Shown: positions 33,300-46,844, numbered from the stretch's first letter. The stretch: DNA of 64,000 nucleotides from Misgurnus anguillicaudatus (GCF_027580225.2 NC_073351.2:10024501-10088500), one strand, 5' to 3'. Notes: generated by a model not told the origin, from the letters alone. A program made the numbers and translations.

Positions 33300-36200
33300 T
33301 AACCATGACATCAAACAAGGTTAAACCTGAGTTGTGTTTTGTGTCAGATATGAGGGTGAAGACCTCTCACAAATAAGTTGTATGAATCATTATCGAGAAC
33401 AAATTAATTTCTTGAAAGCTTTCAGAAAATCCAGGTAACCAAACCAAAGGTGTGAACAGACTTTGTTAACATGAGAAGGAAACACGGGTCTATTCATATA
33501 TACACTGTCCAAAACCAAAACTATTTTTGACTAAAGGTAACAAATGAAACATTCACAAAATCACAAAATTATAAAGATTTATAAAATCATATTAACAAAA
33601 AATGGAATATAGGACCTTTTTAAAAGGTACCGTTTTAGTTACAACATTTTGTTGTGTATAAGTATTAGAAGTATATCATAGTATATTTTTGTTGGTGCAG
33701 GTTTCTAAAAACATTATAGTTTACTGACATCTTTAATAAAGTCCATGTTTTGTATGCATCAAAATATGTTTATAAAGAACAGATATTTTCTCATGTATTG
33801 CACACACCCAGTTAGGCAGGGAATGAGACCAAATGTTTTCTTAGCTCATTAAATATGGTTTTTGCTCTGGTCTGTACCATTGGTAGCAGTATTCCCAGCT
33901 GCTGAATGAATGTCATGCGTGTTTACTCAATGTTATGCTGCAGGGCTGTTGCTCAGCATTTAGGTTGGACCGGGATGCGACATGTTGGACAGAGCCAGAG
34001 AAGCAATAACATATGCAAACATGAAAGCTTTGCAGTAAGAAAACAGACACAAATGCATGCGTTCACTAGCACGTAGAGAGCATCTGAGTGACAAATGGGA
34101 CATGAAAATAGTTGTATTTGGTTCATGTATTTAAGTATTTGACTAATCAGTTTATCCTTCTTGTTTTCCAGTAGAAAAAACTTAAATCTTTTTGACAAGA
34201 TTTAACAAGAAATGCACTTGCTAGTGGGGTAAAAAAATCAACAAAAAAGATGTACAGTGTGCAAAACCCTACAACATACAAGTTATACTGCAAAAAATCT
34301 ACTTTATTTAATTATTTAACAATTTTTGTTGTATCAGATGCTAATAAAAAACTTTATTAACTTTAATCAAAATGGCTTCGCAAGACTTACAGTTTAAAAT
34401 TTTGTGTTAAACTAAATTAACAAAAAAATATTTGTAAATTGAAATACTAAGTTTTGATAAAGTATGATTTGTAAAGCCAATTTGATTAAACTTAAAATTA
34501 AAAATGTAACTGCAAAATTTACAGTACGCTTTCTTAATGTATATCATTAGTTGGTTTGGCCATTATGTGTCTAAAAACACATTTCACGTTACCATGTCCA
34601 TATATTAAATACATGTAGTGATAGTCTGGTATTTTTGTAAGGGTCTTAAGTGCAAGGAAGCGTAAGACGAGAGGTTAGAACATCGTGCCGACGAAAGATT
34701 CCCTTCAACAGGATGTGAGACAGGAATCCTGGACAGATGTGAAACCAGAAACCCGGCCTGATGTCTTCATAATAATCTCCATTTACTCTCTCACACTGTT
34801 TCTCTGTGATAGACTCATCCATCCTCTCTCTCTTTCTCTCTTTCTCAGCCTTGCTCACTACCAGAGAGACGCTCTCAACCCGTGAACAATTGGTTCCAGC
34901 CTTCTAGGCCATTGCGCCTGTTTCAGCCCCATTCTCTGTGCCTGTTCCCTGGGCATAAATTGCAGCTCCCTGGGGGTGGATAGAGAGACAGCCGGCCATA
35001 GAAAAGAGAGATGAAACTGTCTGAAGAAGCTTCTGTTTCAAATTAGTTTTGCAGGACAGAGGTCACCAGGAAAAACAACTGAAAAAGCTCCCAATGCTCT
35101 TGGTATTCATCAAAAATCTCTTTATGTAAGATAGTATCGCTTGACCGATGGCCAGGCTTAAGTACAACTTAAACGGTGACCGGATTGGGACAGGTTGTGA
35201 GCTTTTTAAGTGGCCCAGGCTTGTGGTGTCCTGACCGAGGCATTGAAAGTACGTTTACTGGCCTGTTAAAAGTAAATAATGGGCTTTCCACAGAGGCAAG
35301 TATTACACGGGCCTTAGTACCACAGTTTCTCTTCTCTCTTTCATGTGTTTGCTTTCATTCACAGGATTTCATAGGCCACCCAGCGTGAATATGGCAGTAA
35401 CCCTGCTCTTTTAAAACAGTGCTGTCCTAATGTCTCTGTTAAACTACTGTCAAGTCAGGTCAGGTAACCGTTGAACACAACATCATTTTGTTGGGCAACC
35501 TGCTGCCTAGTCTGAAGTACAACCAATTGCTCTTCAGTCTGTTGGTACAACCTTTTTGTGTGTTTGTAAAGGCAATAGGGTCTATGCTAGTAAAACAGCT
35601 ACAATTCCAATAAAATTAGTTAACAGGCAACCTGTATTTGTCAGTGAAGTGGTTGACAATCTGCAGCTGTACCCTGTTTTGCTTTAGGACCCAGATTTAA
35701 CATTTTGCAGCTTCAAGGTTTTTCGAGTCTCACATTGGAAATCTGAACCTCCGGCACAAATCGGTTGAAATTGAGACGAAGACAGGACGATCTTTTATCC
35801 TAACATGGGATAGATTAATTATGCTGCTGGGAGCCGTCAAAGGAGTGGAGTTATTGAGATGATCCAGAGCGAGAGGCTAAGCATTCTGGGTGAAAAGGGT
35901 AACATGCACCCACAAATCTGGAAATCATGGCCCCTTTGACGCTTCCATCTTATCCCTGTTTATTCCTTCAGTGTCAAGCACGGCTGATTACAGAAACACT
36001 GCAAATTTCAACCTCATTGTGCTCTTAGGTTTGATTATGACCCTCATGTATTATATTTTCTAGTCACCACAGCCCCAAAAGGTATGTGGTAGATGTGTAT
36101 CGTCCTAAGCATGGAGGAAGGAGACATTTTCTGAGTAAAATTGATTCCAATGGCTTGGTTTTGGTTTTGGGGGCATGGCTATCCAAACAAATTCTCCTTG

Positions 36201-36560
36201 GCAACCCTGCTGATCGTAAGCCCTTCACCATAACAAAATATAACTCTCACATGCGCCCTCTCAACTTGAAACAAGACTTACAGCCTTGAGTGCTTATAGC
36301 CCTCATAAATAAGAAGAAGTTACTTAGTCACACATACTTGACCTTTGGGGAACTGATGAGGAACATCTTTTGGGCAGTTTATTAGGTAAACTCTCATATT
36401 AGGAGATCACTAAAGACTTCTAGATAACACCCGGTCACATGTAGTTGTATTTTAAAATGTACTCCCAAAACTAAATGTTTTTTAATGATGTTTTAAAGCA
36501 CTTTATGGTCATCTATAACTAGATTTATTGTAGCTGTATAGTTCTATGAAGACTGAAGTA
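33300..36560. other. Non-coding stretch, no gene seen
   Basis: Mostly AT-rich. 34.1-34.56 kb has dispersed-repeat character (GACAAGATTTAACAAGAAAT..). ORFs at 34.65-34.89 and 35.18-35.39 kb show no domain. Confidence 0.4.
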
Positions 36561-36568
36561 GTTCCTGC

Positions 36569-37303
36569 TAGTGTTGTTGTATTCTAGACCGCTCTCAAGA
36601 CCATTTTTGTTGGTCTTTGTCTTGTCTCAGTCTTTGGTTGGTCTTGTCTTGGTCTCAGACTGGATTTTATTTCAAGACCGGTCAAGAATTACACTAAATT
36701 GCTGGTGTATTGTCTGATTTATATGTAAACATCATTAATGTGATTTAAAAGTTCTGGCTTTAAAAGCAATCACTGACTTATTTCTTATTTGATTTATTTT
36801 GTTACTGTTGTGCTGGTAACATTCTCCAAAAAAAATCTGTCAACAAATGAATACAATGGCCTACAATATCCACAATAATTCCATCCATTTTTTATGGCCT
36901 TGGTCTTGTCTCTGTCTTGACTGTCTTTGGTCTCGGTCTTGTCTTGGTCTCGACACTCTCTGGTCTTGGTCTTATCTTGGTCTTGCTATAGGTGGTCTCA
37001 ACCATTGATGCGCGGGTCAATGTATAAACAACCCGCACCCGACCGACGTTTTCAAATAACCCGCTTGCAACTCAGACCACCAAAAAAAAATATCAGTTGT
37101 ACCCGACCCGCTCCCTGGCCCGCATTTTTTAAAAGTAGTAATTGTTTAAAATAGTTAATTGCCATCTTTATTTCAAACGACCCGACCGACCGCGACCCGA
37201 ATATCATTAAAAATATTTTTTGATGACTCGTAACCGCGGGTGACCGCAGGCACTCACTCATTTCTGATCAACCCGCGCATCACTGGTCTCAAATACATCA
37301 CTG
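36569..37303. mobile_element. hAT element rich in GGTCTTGTCTTGG, with nested hAT insertion
   Basis: The left end TAGTGTTGTTGTATTCTAGACC and the right end inverted (CAGTGATGTATTTGAGACC) are flanked by identical GTTCCTGC (36561-36568, 37304-37311). The interior consists of GTCTTGGTCTCG-type repetition near both ends. A second hAT element sits in its right arm. Confidence 0.9.
37003..37285. mobile_element. hAT MITE (GATGCGCGGGT ends) nested in the previous element
   Basis: The ends CATTGATGCGCGGGT and ACCCGCGCATCACTG are inverted. The flanks GTCTCAAC (36995-37002) and GTCTCAAA (37286-37293) agree in 7 of 8 bases. Interior words ACCCGACCCG and CGACCGCGACCCG are characteristic. Non-coding. Confidence 0.88.
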
Positions 37304-37433
37304 GTTCCTGCTTGGATTATGGGTACCTAGCAAGCAATTTCGCGTTTAAAAGACACCTAATAGCTGTCCGAACAGAGGCCAGAAGTATAGGCTGATACAA
37401 GGCAAAATTTGTGCTGTCAGTGAAAATTTACTA

Positions 37434-37672
37434 GGGGCGGTTTCCCAGACAGGGATTAGACTAGTCCTAAACTAAAATAAATGTAAGGGCTGTCCAAACT
37501 AAAAACAACTTTCAATGACATATCTTAAAATACATCAGTGCCCTTTGTTTTGCCTCAAAATACACAAAAGTAATGTTTTTAGTAAGACATGTTTGTTAAA
37601 CCTACTTATATTTCCGAATTTAACTAAGGCCTAGTCCTGGTTTAAGTCAATCTATGTCTGGGAAACCACCCC
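37434..37672. mobile_element. TA-flanked MITE (GGGGCGGTTTCCCAGAC ends)
   Basis: The ends GGGGCGGTTTCCCAGACAGG and (inverted) GGGGTGGTTTCCCAGACATA stand between TA dinucleotides (37432-37433, 37673-37674). The interior has TAGACTAGTCC / CTAGTCCTGGTTTAAG arms. Confidence 0.87.
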
Positions 37673-38089
37673 TAGAAATCTAACCATAGCCCAAAAATAA
37701 GTTAAATCAAATAAAGAAATTAAACCAAACATCATTGTTAATTTTGCTTACATGATAGAAATCATACATTTCACAAAGTTATTTTGATAAAAACAACACT
37801 GAATTCAAGTTTATTTTGGCAAGAAATTGGTATAGATACTTATATATCGAGTTTATAGTTAAAATAAACGGTGAAATGAGAGCTATTGCTTGCTGGGGTA
37901 CTATCTGGCTCAAACAGCCAATGTTCAATATTCAATGACTGTCTCATGCATATTGCAAAGAAAAACTGATGTTGCAAGCTGTAATCTGATGAACTGGTGT
38001 TATGCGTTTCCCTGGAGTTAAGGTGCTGAAAATAAAGTTCTGAATTCGCATCCCCAAAGTGCTACAGTACATTTCCCGCACAGCATTTA

Positions 38090-38303
38090 GTTTGAGCCAG
38101 GACTAAGCCTTAGTTATATTGGGACATTAAGTTAGTTTTTTACAAACAAACCTTACAAAAAACGATAATGGTGTGCATATAAAGACAAAACAATGGCACT
38201 GATATATTTCAAGATGTCAGTACAAAGTGTTTTTAAATTATGGTAGCTCAAACATGCATTTTAGTCTGAGACTAGGATAAGCTCTGTCTGGGAAACCGCC
38301 CCT
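38090..38303. mobile_element. Second, left-degraded copy of the GGTTTCCCAGAC MITE
   Basis: The right end CTGTCTGGGAAACCGCCCC is intact. The left part retains GCCAGGACTAAGCCTTAG but has lost the terminal GGGGCGG. About 0.6 kb from the complete copy, same orientation at the right end. Confidence 0.7.
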
Positions 38304-39180
38304 GAGAGTTTTTAAGGATGATTATGCTAGGAAGAAATCTTTGCATATTGGTTAACAGAGCGAAAATAAAGTCCTCCAGGCTTCTTTGACACAGCAGATG
38401 ATTAAAAGTTCTTGTACGTCATCTTAGGAACTTAAAAAGTTACTCCCATGGCCTTAAGCTTTAAAACTCTTTCTGGAACATTTATTTTTAAGAGTGTAGC
38501 TTGCTTGTGTTCCAGCTGCAAGGAAATGAAAAAAATCTTGGTTCACAGTTTCGGCCTACATCATCCTCATCAAAAGCCTCATTCCACACTTACAAAGTGG
38601 CTCTCGTTAGAGTTACGGCAAATCTCCTTTTTCCGTTAATCCACTTCCCCTGTATTAGAGCCAGGCTTTCTGGCCCCAGTCCCACCACCTCTGACCTGTG
38701 TTCTGATCCGCTTGTCCTCTTCCCTCATTAAGAGCTGACTGTTCACACCTCTCACCATGTTGAGCCCAGCTGTGAGTTACACCACGTTTAGCAATCACCC
38801 GCCCTACATACAGACCACGCCAGCCGAGGGCTTCGATTCAGGAAGGGGTAGTGGGGTGTCCTGGAGTGCCCTATAGCACCCAGTTCTCTGATCTCCGCTT
38901 GGCAAGTAATAAATCAATCTGGAGAGGTTACGAAGCGAAAGCCCTCATTAAATTAGGGTAAAAAATGGAAAGATGTTTGGTGGCTGCTGTGGTGGAAGCC
39001 ACAGAGTGGTAGCTGATATAAGGGTAAGATTGTACAGTCGCCTATTAACTTGTGGTTGCCCTTCTGAGAAATGAAAACAGCATATACACCAGTCTAAGTA
39101 GTTTAGGCTGGTGTTTAGCTGGTCCAATGGGTTCTAAGCCTGGTTAAGTTGGTGCTTAGATAGTTGGCCAGCTAGAGTTG
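38304..39180. other. Non-coding stretch, no gene seen
   Basis: Plain sequence. The last 100 bases (39079-39175) have degenerate AGCTGG/CCAGCT/GGCTGGTG words related to the repeat at 51.4 kb. Confidence 0.4.
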
Positions 39181-39181
39181 G

Positions 39182-39340
39182 GGTACTCGAACTTGGACTC
39201 GGACTCGAGTCCGGACTCAAGTCCAATTTTGAATGAACTCGGACTTGTCACGCACTCGGGCGAATTTGTACTCGGACTTGACACGGACTTGGACATTTTG
39301 GACTCGGAAAATATCCCGAGTACAGTCGAGTCCGCATCAT
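39182..39340. repeat. GGACTCGGACTCGAGTCC repeat
   Basis: Interspersed ACTCGGACT and GAGTCCGGACT words form a degenerate tandem/palindromic block. It resembles the subterminal region of a fish hAT family. A right terminus was not located. Confidence 0.55.
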
Positions 39341-40311
39341 GTGTAACAATAAAACCAGCATAAACTTTAGATGAGAAATTAATTAATGTCTCAGTGTCTC
39401 GTACACACTGCAAACTTTCGGGAGTGACAAACGCATTTAAATGCGAGAGTGAACCCCCTAAATGTTCGTTTCATGTCTGTACAGAACAAGACTCACTCCC
39501 GAAAATATGATGATTGACACAGAAATAACCATAGCAACGTTCTGCCATCTCGCGTGCCTATCACTCACAGCTTTGACCAAAATAATCTAACAGCATTGTG
39601 TTTTGCAATGAACCTCCGTCCGGGCGTTTTGTACGTACGCTTCTTTTGTGAGGCTGCTTCACAGCGCGCGGTCTTGCAGTGTTGCCAGGTCCTCTGCTTT
39701 TTTTGTACGTAAATACCGTTTTGGCGCTTAACCGTTTATGGCTTTTGGCTCATGAAGCGATCAAGTTTTTGGTGTTAATAAAGTGTGAAGGTGCCGGTCC
39801 CAATATTTTGATCTTTTAAGTAAAGCATTTGGATTTATTTTGGTTTATTATTGGATTTTTCTTGTTCGCTGTTTTTTTTTTAGTGCAAGATCAGGCAACA
39901 CTAGTCAGCAAACCTTGTGCCTCTGTCATTTTCTGAACCGAACATACAGAAGACTTTTTTCCCCTTCTAGTAATTAATTTTTTTAGAAGAGAGATTTGTT
40001 TATGATACACGCTTAAACACTTGATTAACTACTAGATAGTCCGTTATTTTACTGCAACACACTGGCAGGCAGCAGACAAACACCCACACACACACATCAA
40101 TGCATTGCTAGCACGATGTCCTCAAAGTCAGCAATAATTTGTTTTGCTTACGAAAATCATAGAGAATTTATTTGCAAGACATCTGGTAAAAAGAAGATAC
40201 CTCTATATTGCTTTCTTTTTTTTAAATCATTTTTGATAGGAAACTAGTTGACAAAAAATAAAAATGTTCAATGGCAATGACAAGATGCAATAGAGGTATT
40301 TTTATTACATT
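39341..40311. other. Non-coding stretch, no gene seen
   Basis: Includes a small inverted pair GTCACGCACTCGGG-like to the left and T-runs near 39.9-40.0 kb. No exon and no clear element ends. Confidence 0.35.
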
Positions 40312-41186
40312 CAGGGGTGCAAACTTGTCACCTTTCGGCGAAATTCGCCGTTTTTAATCCAAAATAGGTCATCCTTGTGATTCGTCTAGATCCGATGAGT
40401 TTTTGAAAATGAGGGGTGAGGGGGGTCTACGACAGGGTCGCAATGAATGAAAATATGAAAATAATTTCCAGATATTGTGGTAATGATGTCAAATCACTAG
40501 CCAGTTTGGCGGGTTATGTTTTACAATTTATAGTCACCTTATTTGCTCCCGAAGTTTAAACAGTCTGTGCAGAATGAGCGCACACACTTAACTCGTAGTA
40601 TTTTCTAATCAAGGTTACGCGCCCACATCACATTGCTGTTCGCGTGGTCACCAAAACGTAACATTTGTACAGGTATTTAAACACCGCAGTTTTTAAACAA
40701 GTGATTTTAAGCCGTTGAAACAAAAGCAACAGTGCTATATGCGCGCGTTAGCTGTTTCAGTTTGAAAGGAGCGTGCAAGTCGCGCATCCGCCTCTCATTG
40801 AGCTTGTGAGTATTTTGCCGCTGTATTAGCCTCAAATAAGTTACACACATGCGTCAAAATTCCCGTCTTTGCAAGTGTCCTTATAAACACGACTATTTAG
40901 GTAAAAGAAAGTAAACAGCTGAAAGAGAAAACGCATGTGTAAGAGTATTAGATCCGGACTTTGGTCTTAAAGGGGAAGTTACCTAATTTTGCTCCTGTCA
41001 CTTGTATTAATAAAACGGCATTGAAAGAAATCTATCACTGCTCTTAACTAAATCCCTTTTCTACCTTTAATACCTGTAATATTTGTATATCGAATTGTAT
41101 AGGAATTGAATTCGAGTTGCTCGTTCAGGGTTCATATTCATAATATAGCTATGACTGTTAACTGTCGCGGTTACCACCTTCATTTA

Positions 41187-41525
41187 CACTCTAAAAAAAA
41201 CAAACGGTGCTATATAGCACCAAAACAATTGCTTTGGATCGTAACGATAGAAGAACCATTTGGTGCCATATAGCACCGGTGAGGAACCAGTGAAGAACCA
41301 GTGAGGCACCAGTGAGGCACCAGTGTAGAACCATATAGGGGCCGTGTAGCACCACATATGGTTCTACATAGTACTATATGGTTCTACACTGGTGCTTCAC
41401 TGGTGCTTCGCTGGTGGTTCGCTGGTTCTTCACCGGTGCTGTATGGCGCTGGAAGTGGTTCTTCTGTCGTTGCGATCCGGGGCAATTGTTTTGGTGCTAT
41501 ATAGCACCGTTTGTTTTTTAGAGTG
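41187..41525. mobile_element. Palindromic TA-flanked MITE (CACTCTAAAAA ends), copy 1
   Basis: The ends CACTCTAAAAAAAACAAACG and CGTTTGTTTTTTAGAGTG are inverted. TA is duplicated (41185-41186, 41526-41527). The whole 339 bp folds on itself: GTGCTATATAGCACC occurs at both ends. The centre contains GAACCAGTGA repeats on the left and TTCACTGGTGC repeats on the right. Confidence 0.9.
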
Positions 41526-42789
41526 TACTAAAAGAAAATTAATGTAGAAGGGTAGGCTACATGTATTTCCCTTTATGAAAAAAAAGATTAACACAAGCTA
41601 TACTACAGCTAAATATATTTTTGAGAAAACAAAAATAAATTAAAGAACATCATTTAGGTTTATTAAGCGCAAATTAACAGAGCATCGGTCAATACAGAAC
41701 AGCAGTGTCTTAAAGAAGTTAAAATTAGCCAGTATTTGTGCACCTGTAAATGTACAAAACGAATGCAATACAGAAGGCAGTGCATAATAATTTAGGGTAT
41801 TTTTAATAATACATTAGTAGATAAATTAACGTGTATATATAAAGTATGAAAACGAATGTAATGTATCATTATTTTGGCTAAATTAAGCTGGAGAGGTCAT
41901 TTTTAGTCACACAGATTTGTCATCATTTCAGAACAAGCTTAAATGCTATCTTTAATAACTTACATTATATCTTGTGTCTTCCTTTGTCGAAAATATGTAG
42001 AAATATATGCGAGTAAAAAAGTAAAAAGCGGAAACGTTTAGCTCACGCGGACCGAAGGAAAAGCCGTTAATAAAGCAGACTCTCCGTGTATAGAGGATGC
42101 TGGGATGAAACAGTCGAGTCGGCAGATAATCATCAATGTTTAAAATCTTTCACGCAGATACTGTTGATGAAAAACTTGCATATCTAAATGTCTAGGTGAA
42201 AGTCAAGTGTGCATTCAGTTCACAAAAGCAACCGCAGCGTTATATTGGCTGCATCCACGGAGCGGACGCTTATGAGGTTTTAATGCTGGTAAGCAACCAG
42301 TTATATTTTGGCGTCATTTGTGTTTATCAGTTATATTTATCAGTAATTTTAATCTTTAAAACTGCATCTAGAGGCAGACGACACCACAGATATTCTGTCA
42401 TCTCAGTTTTACTTTTTCACACATTCACTGTATGATTTAACGAAATATGAAGTATTACATTTTTAATTGAAATTTACGAAAAACAAATTGGCCTACTCTC
42501 TTAACTCTTGACAATCTATTTGGCCTTTTTTATAGATGTACTGTATGTCGTGAAAAACAAGGCGGCATATAGTTTCATGAATTTAACGTGAAAGGCGCGG
42601 TTGTTGCGGTTGCTTTTTTCCATGCGGTTGGGCTTTTCAGTACCGCGGTCATGCGGTTACCGCGACAGCCCTACTGTGAACAGAACAAACCCTGAATTGT
42701 TTGTTTATGTATAGGCCTACTGAATAATAGGAAATACTAAGTTTCTTTTTTAAATAAGTTTCTGTAACACTAAACGCTTTGTATTTGTT

Positions 42790-42945
42790 CACATTAGTAA
42801 ATGCATTATGATCAAACGATGAACAATATATTGTAAGCATTTATTAATTCTTGTTTATGTCATTACAGTAATTGATGTTAGTTTGTGGTTAACAGTTTCA
42901 AATTTGATTTTAAAAAATGTATTAGTAAATGCTCAAATTAATAAG
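42790..42945. repeat. Fragment of the TTAACATTAG..CATTTATTAA repeat
   Basis: TAGTAAATGCATTATGATC and GTATTAGTAAATGCTCAAAT with GATGTTAGTTTGTGGTTAAC parallel the host repeat at 15706-16455. Confidence 0.5.
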
Positions 42946-42997
42946 ATTTACAATGAATAAATAATTAATAAAACTATTAAAATTAAAATGAAAATAC

Positions 42998-43422
<425 letters not shown>

Positions 43423-43491
<69 letters not shown>
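43423..43491. repeat. (TA)n microsatellite, right of MITE copy 2
   Basis: About 68 bases of TA, continuing the tract that flanks the MITE on the other side. Confidence 0.95.
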
Positions 43492-43495
<4 letters not shown>

Positions 43496-43901
43496 GCAAT
43501 TGTATCTTTGTCACCTTTTTCACCCCTGAGGAGTTTGCACCCCTGTACATTTTTATATTGCCATTGGTTTAATGGGTTGAAGGGTTAAAGTATTAATAGA
43601 AAGTAACAATTTACAATACAAATTTTGTATCTTTTTTCAATCTTTTCTTTTAAGATTTATAATATGCTGTTGTCAGTTAAAATTTGTTAGGACAAAATGT
43701 GCTCAGGGATAGGGATCTTAGCCCCGCCCACAAGATTTTGAAAACGGGAAGATCGGTCTGGGGTCTCTGCGTTGAGGAGCTACTATGCTAGGACAAATGC
43801 TGGTCGAACCAATCAAATTGTCAGGGCGGGCTTTATACGATGATGGACAGATAATCAACAGTAACGTAATGAACCACGTCACCAAAGAGCACGTGTGTTG
43901 A

Positions 43902-44231
43902 ATGGCTGCCGCTGTAGAGTTCAGATGTGTAGATTCTGACATTGAGTCTGTTCTAAAAGATATCAACAGAGCATTGATTTTACATTTGTTGATGTTTTTG
44001 CCGTCCTTCCTATTCGGCAAAAGTTGGTCGCAACTGAAATGGCTAACGTTATCACGGCGATGCAACTCAGCGTGCACGACGAGATGGATATAATTACCAG
44101 TCGTTGCCAGCTTCTTTTCGGAAGCCCGGAATCGTGGTTGCTGAATAAGTGGAGGGACATGCTAGGCTCCAATATTTTCAAGCCAACGTAATGGGTATCG
44201 TCGTGGATGAAGTTCACCTAACGTACAAATG
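43902..44231 (+). pseudogene. RecQ-like DExH helicase exon remnant, frameshifted
   Basis: ATG at 43902 opens MAAAVEFRCVDSDIESVLKD. After a shift the reading becomes FVDVFAVLP, then FGKS in another frame (broken Walker A region, where an intact helicase would read G-x-GKS). A third stretch gives CQLLFGSPESWLLNKWRDML, and after one more shift VMGIVVDEVHLTYKW. The last has a DEVH (Walker B, motif II) as in RecQ-family helicases. The exon ends at 44231 in TG|GTAAGA, a strong donor splitting the codon after the tryptophan. RecQ-like genes of this type occur in many copies in fish. The upstream 180 bp contain CCAATCAAATTG and a GC-rich patch that may be the copied promoter. At least two frameshifts make this copy non-functional. 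Confidence 0.62.
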
Positions 44232-45639
44232 GTAAGAGATAGTCTTACTCTATGATTTAGTAAATACTTAATGTTGTGATATAAACAAAATGTTGTAAAC
44301 ATAATAGGTGTTGATGTACATTCGCTAACTCAGTATAATCACAATGTTAGTGTCATTGTAGCGAAATAAGTAGCAGTTCGGTCAGGCTGCAAAGAAGTAA
44401 TTTCAACATACGTCACACACTCCGTTGCTCTGATTGGTCGTAGGTCTATCCAATTGAGTGCAGAGGCATTTTTCGGTTGAGACACGCCTCATAATTATAG
44501 CTCAATGGAGCGGTATCAGACTCAAATTCTGACTAGAATTGAGTATGACAACGTCAGGCTAGCTCAGGAACATATAATCGATATTCATATTTTCCTACAG
44601 GTCAAATTTACTGTAGTTCAATGGCCAAAACCTTAATCTTTACAGTACATGCTACTATTTATTGGCTGGGTTGGGCTGGTCACAGTAGGAAAGCTATTAC
44701 TAGTGTATGTGTTTTTGTTGTGTGCTGCAGTAAATTAGCGAATAGGAAAAAATGTGAAAGAGCTTCAGTCTTCCCAGCCTTATCTTAGTTTGCCATCCAG
44801 CCCCTGGGATCCATCTTCCCCAGAGCCAGTCAAAAATACCTCTTTTATCAGAAAAAGTGTGGAAAAGGAGGAAAAAAAGAAAGGTATCACCTCCGTACGG
44901 TTCCTCTGCTCTCCTTTTGAGCACTCTCCGGGTCTCACTTCACCACTGTTCCATTTCCTGTCTTTCCAGCATTCCGGCTGGTGGCACCACAATCGGTGGA
45001 TGACTGATAATTTTAGTTATGATGTAATCTGAGAGATTTACAGAGGATATTTAGCACATTTGGCATGGTAGACAGGAGAACCCTTGAGAAGCCTGGTGAG
45101 ATAAAAACGTTTTGGAATTTAGTTTGTGATTTTATTTGCAATAGTTCATCAAAAATTTAAATAGTTTACTCACATTCACGTTGTTCAAGACATTCCTTCT
45201 TATGGAGATACAACTTATTTAGCAAGATTACTTGTTCCCGTAAAATAATAGCAAATAGTGACCATGAACTGTCAAATTTCAGAAAAAAACATAGAAATAC
45301 CATACAAGTATTCCATATCTCTAGTTTTCAGTCATTTGATAGCTTCTTTATGCACTGAAAAAAGTTCAGGACTGGAAATGAGTGGGACTCGCGGGACGGG
45401 AAGTGAAGTTCAACAGAGCTCCAATTCAAAATGTTCAAAATCATTCATAAATATTGTTAGGGGTTTTGTTTCTATATATTAAATATCAAAAAAATGTCCC
45501 CAGCCATGGTCCGTTGAGTGAATCTCGGCTATTTTTAACAATGCTTAAATATTTATCAAATAGTTTTGTTCCACGTACAAAGCTATCAAATGACTTCAAA
45601 TGAGCTATAATGTAAACACAAATTACTTAAAGCATTTTT
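44232..45639. other. Non-coding stretch, no gene seen
   Basis: Follows the helicase remnant and may include its old intron. TTGCTCTGATTGGTCG and GCCTCATAATTATAGC near 44.43-44.5 kb look promoter-like, but no exon follows. Confidence 0.35.
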
Positions 45640-45830
45640 CTTTCTCAATTTTTTCAGTTTTTTCACCATTGTCGCTTGGGTTTGGGGTTAAAACAACTTT
45701 TTGTTACATACTGTAAAATGACATCCTAACCCAAACCCCAATTCTAACTCCAAGCGACAGAAAACAGAAAAAACTGAGAAACCAATACATAAAACGACAC
45801 GAAAAGATGCGCCGGATGAAGTAAACAGGA
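45640..45830. repeat. Degraded palindromic repeat related to the 24.1 kb element
   Basis: CAATTTTTTCAGTTTTTTCA with GTCGCTTGGGTTTGGGGTTA is mirrored by CCCAAACCCCAATTCTAAC and ACAGAAAAAACTGAGAAACC. CCAATACATAAAACGACACG ends the arm. Ends not sharp. Confidence 0.5.
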
Positions 45831-46409
45831 AGGACGGGCCTATCATATGCACGCAAAATTGGAATTTGCCGTATGTATTGCACGACTTTACATACTGTGT
45901 GCTATTTATATGCACTTCATGAGAATAAGTTGGGACACTTATATGCTTTAACTGCATGTAAAAAAGCTAAATATCTCTGTTGATATTTGAATGGAACAAC
46001 AGAAAAACATACATGAAAAATAAATGAAAAATTTCCATTCTTGCATGAACTATCTATAGAAAGTAAGTATTTTTGTTGTAACCAAAACACAATTTTGGTT
46101 GTCGTTACCAAGCCCTCTTAATTTTCATCATCTAATAATTTCCTGGTGAGTAAAATAAAGTGCCACCCTACATTTTGTTCTCATTACATTTTCATTTTTG
46201 CTTGATAACATATCAGGTCTAAGGTTCTGTAAAAGGATTGTAAACACTATTTTAAGTTTGCAACAAGTTTGAAAGAACAATATGTAACTGTCTGTAAAAT
46301 TATGATGATGAGTTTTAAAGCATCAAGGTTTGATTTTATTTGTTGATTTCACAATGATTTCAATCTTTGACATGAACTCAGTTAATATAAAAAATATAAA
46401 GTTTATATT

Positions 46410-46836
46410 TATGGATGGGATGATTACGGTTTCACGATTAACCACAATAAAATGTCCTGACGGTTAGTATTAAAGTTTAAAATGTAATTGTCATTACAAC
46501 CGTGTTTGATTACCGTGATTTTGAAAACTTGTTTGATGCAGGCGCACACATGCAACATAGTTTTTTGCACAAGAAGGCATTTAAGGGATAATGTATTCAT
46601 GTTCATTCACAGTTAACTTATTAGACATATTTATTTATTTTTTACCACAGAAATAATTTCAGGGACATGAAATATTAAATTGTGATTTTCAAAAATAAAA
46701 CTGTTTCAGTGTGTTTATCAGTTCTTTTTGAACATTTCCATCCCATTTAACAAAACCATGATAATATTAATAACCGTGATAACTAACTTTGGTCACTATA
46801 ATCATGATATGAAATTTTCATACCGTCCCATCCCTA
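46410..46836. mobile_element. hAT element (TAGGGATGGGA ends, 427 bp)
   Basis: The ends TATGGATGGGATGATTACGG and CCGTCCCATCCCTA are inverted. The flanks TTTATATT (46402-46409) and GTTATATT (46837-46844) agree in 7 of 8 bases. Inside, CGTGATT / GATTAACC words mirror each other. Non-coding. Confidence 0.87.
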
Positions 46837-46844
46837 GTTATATT

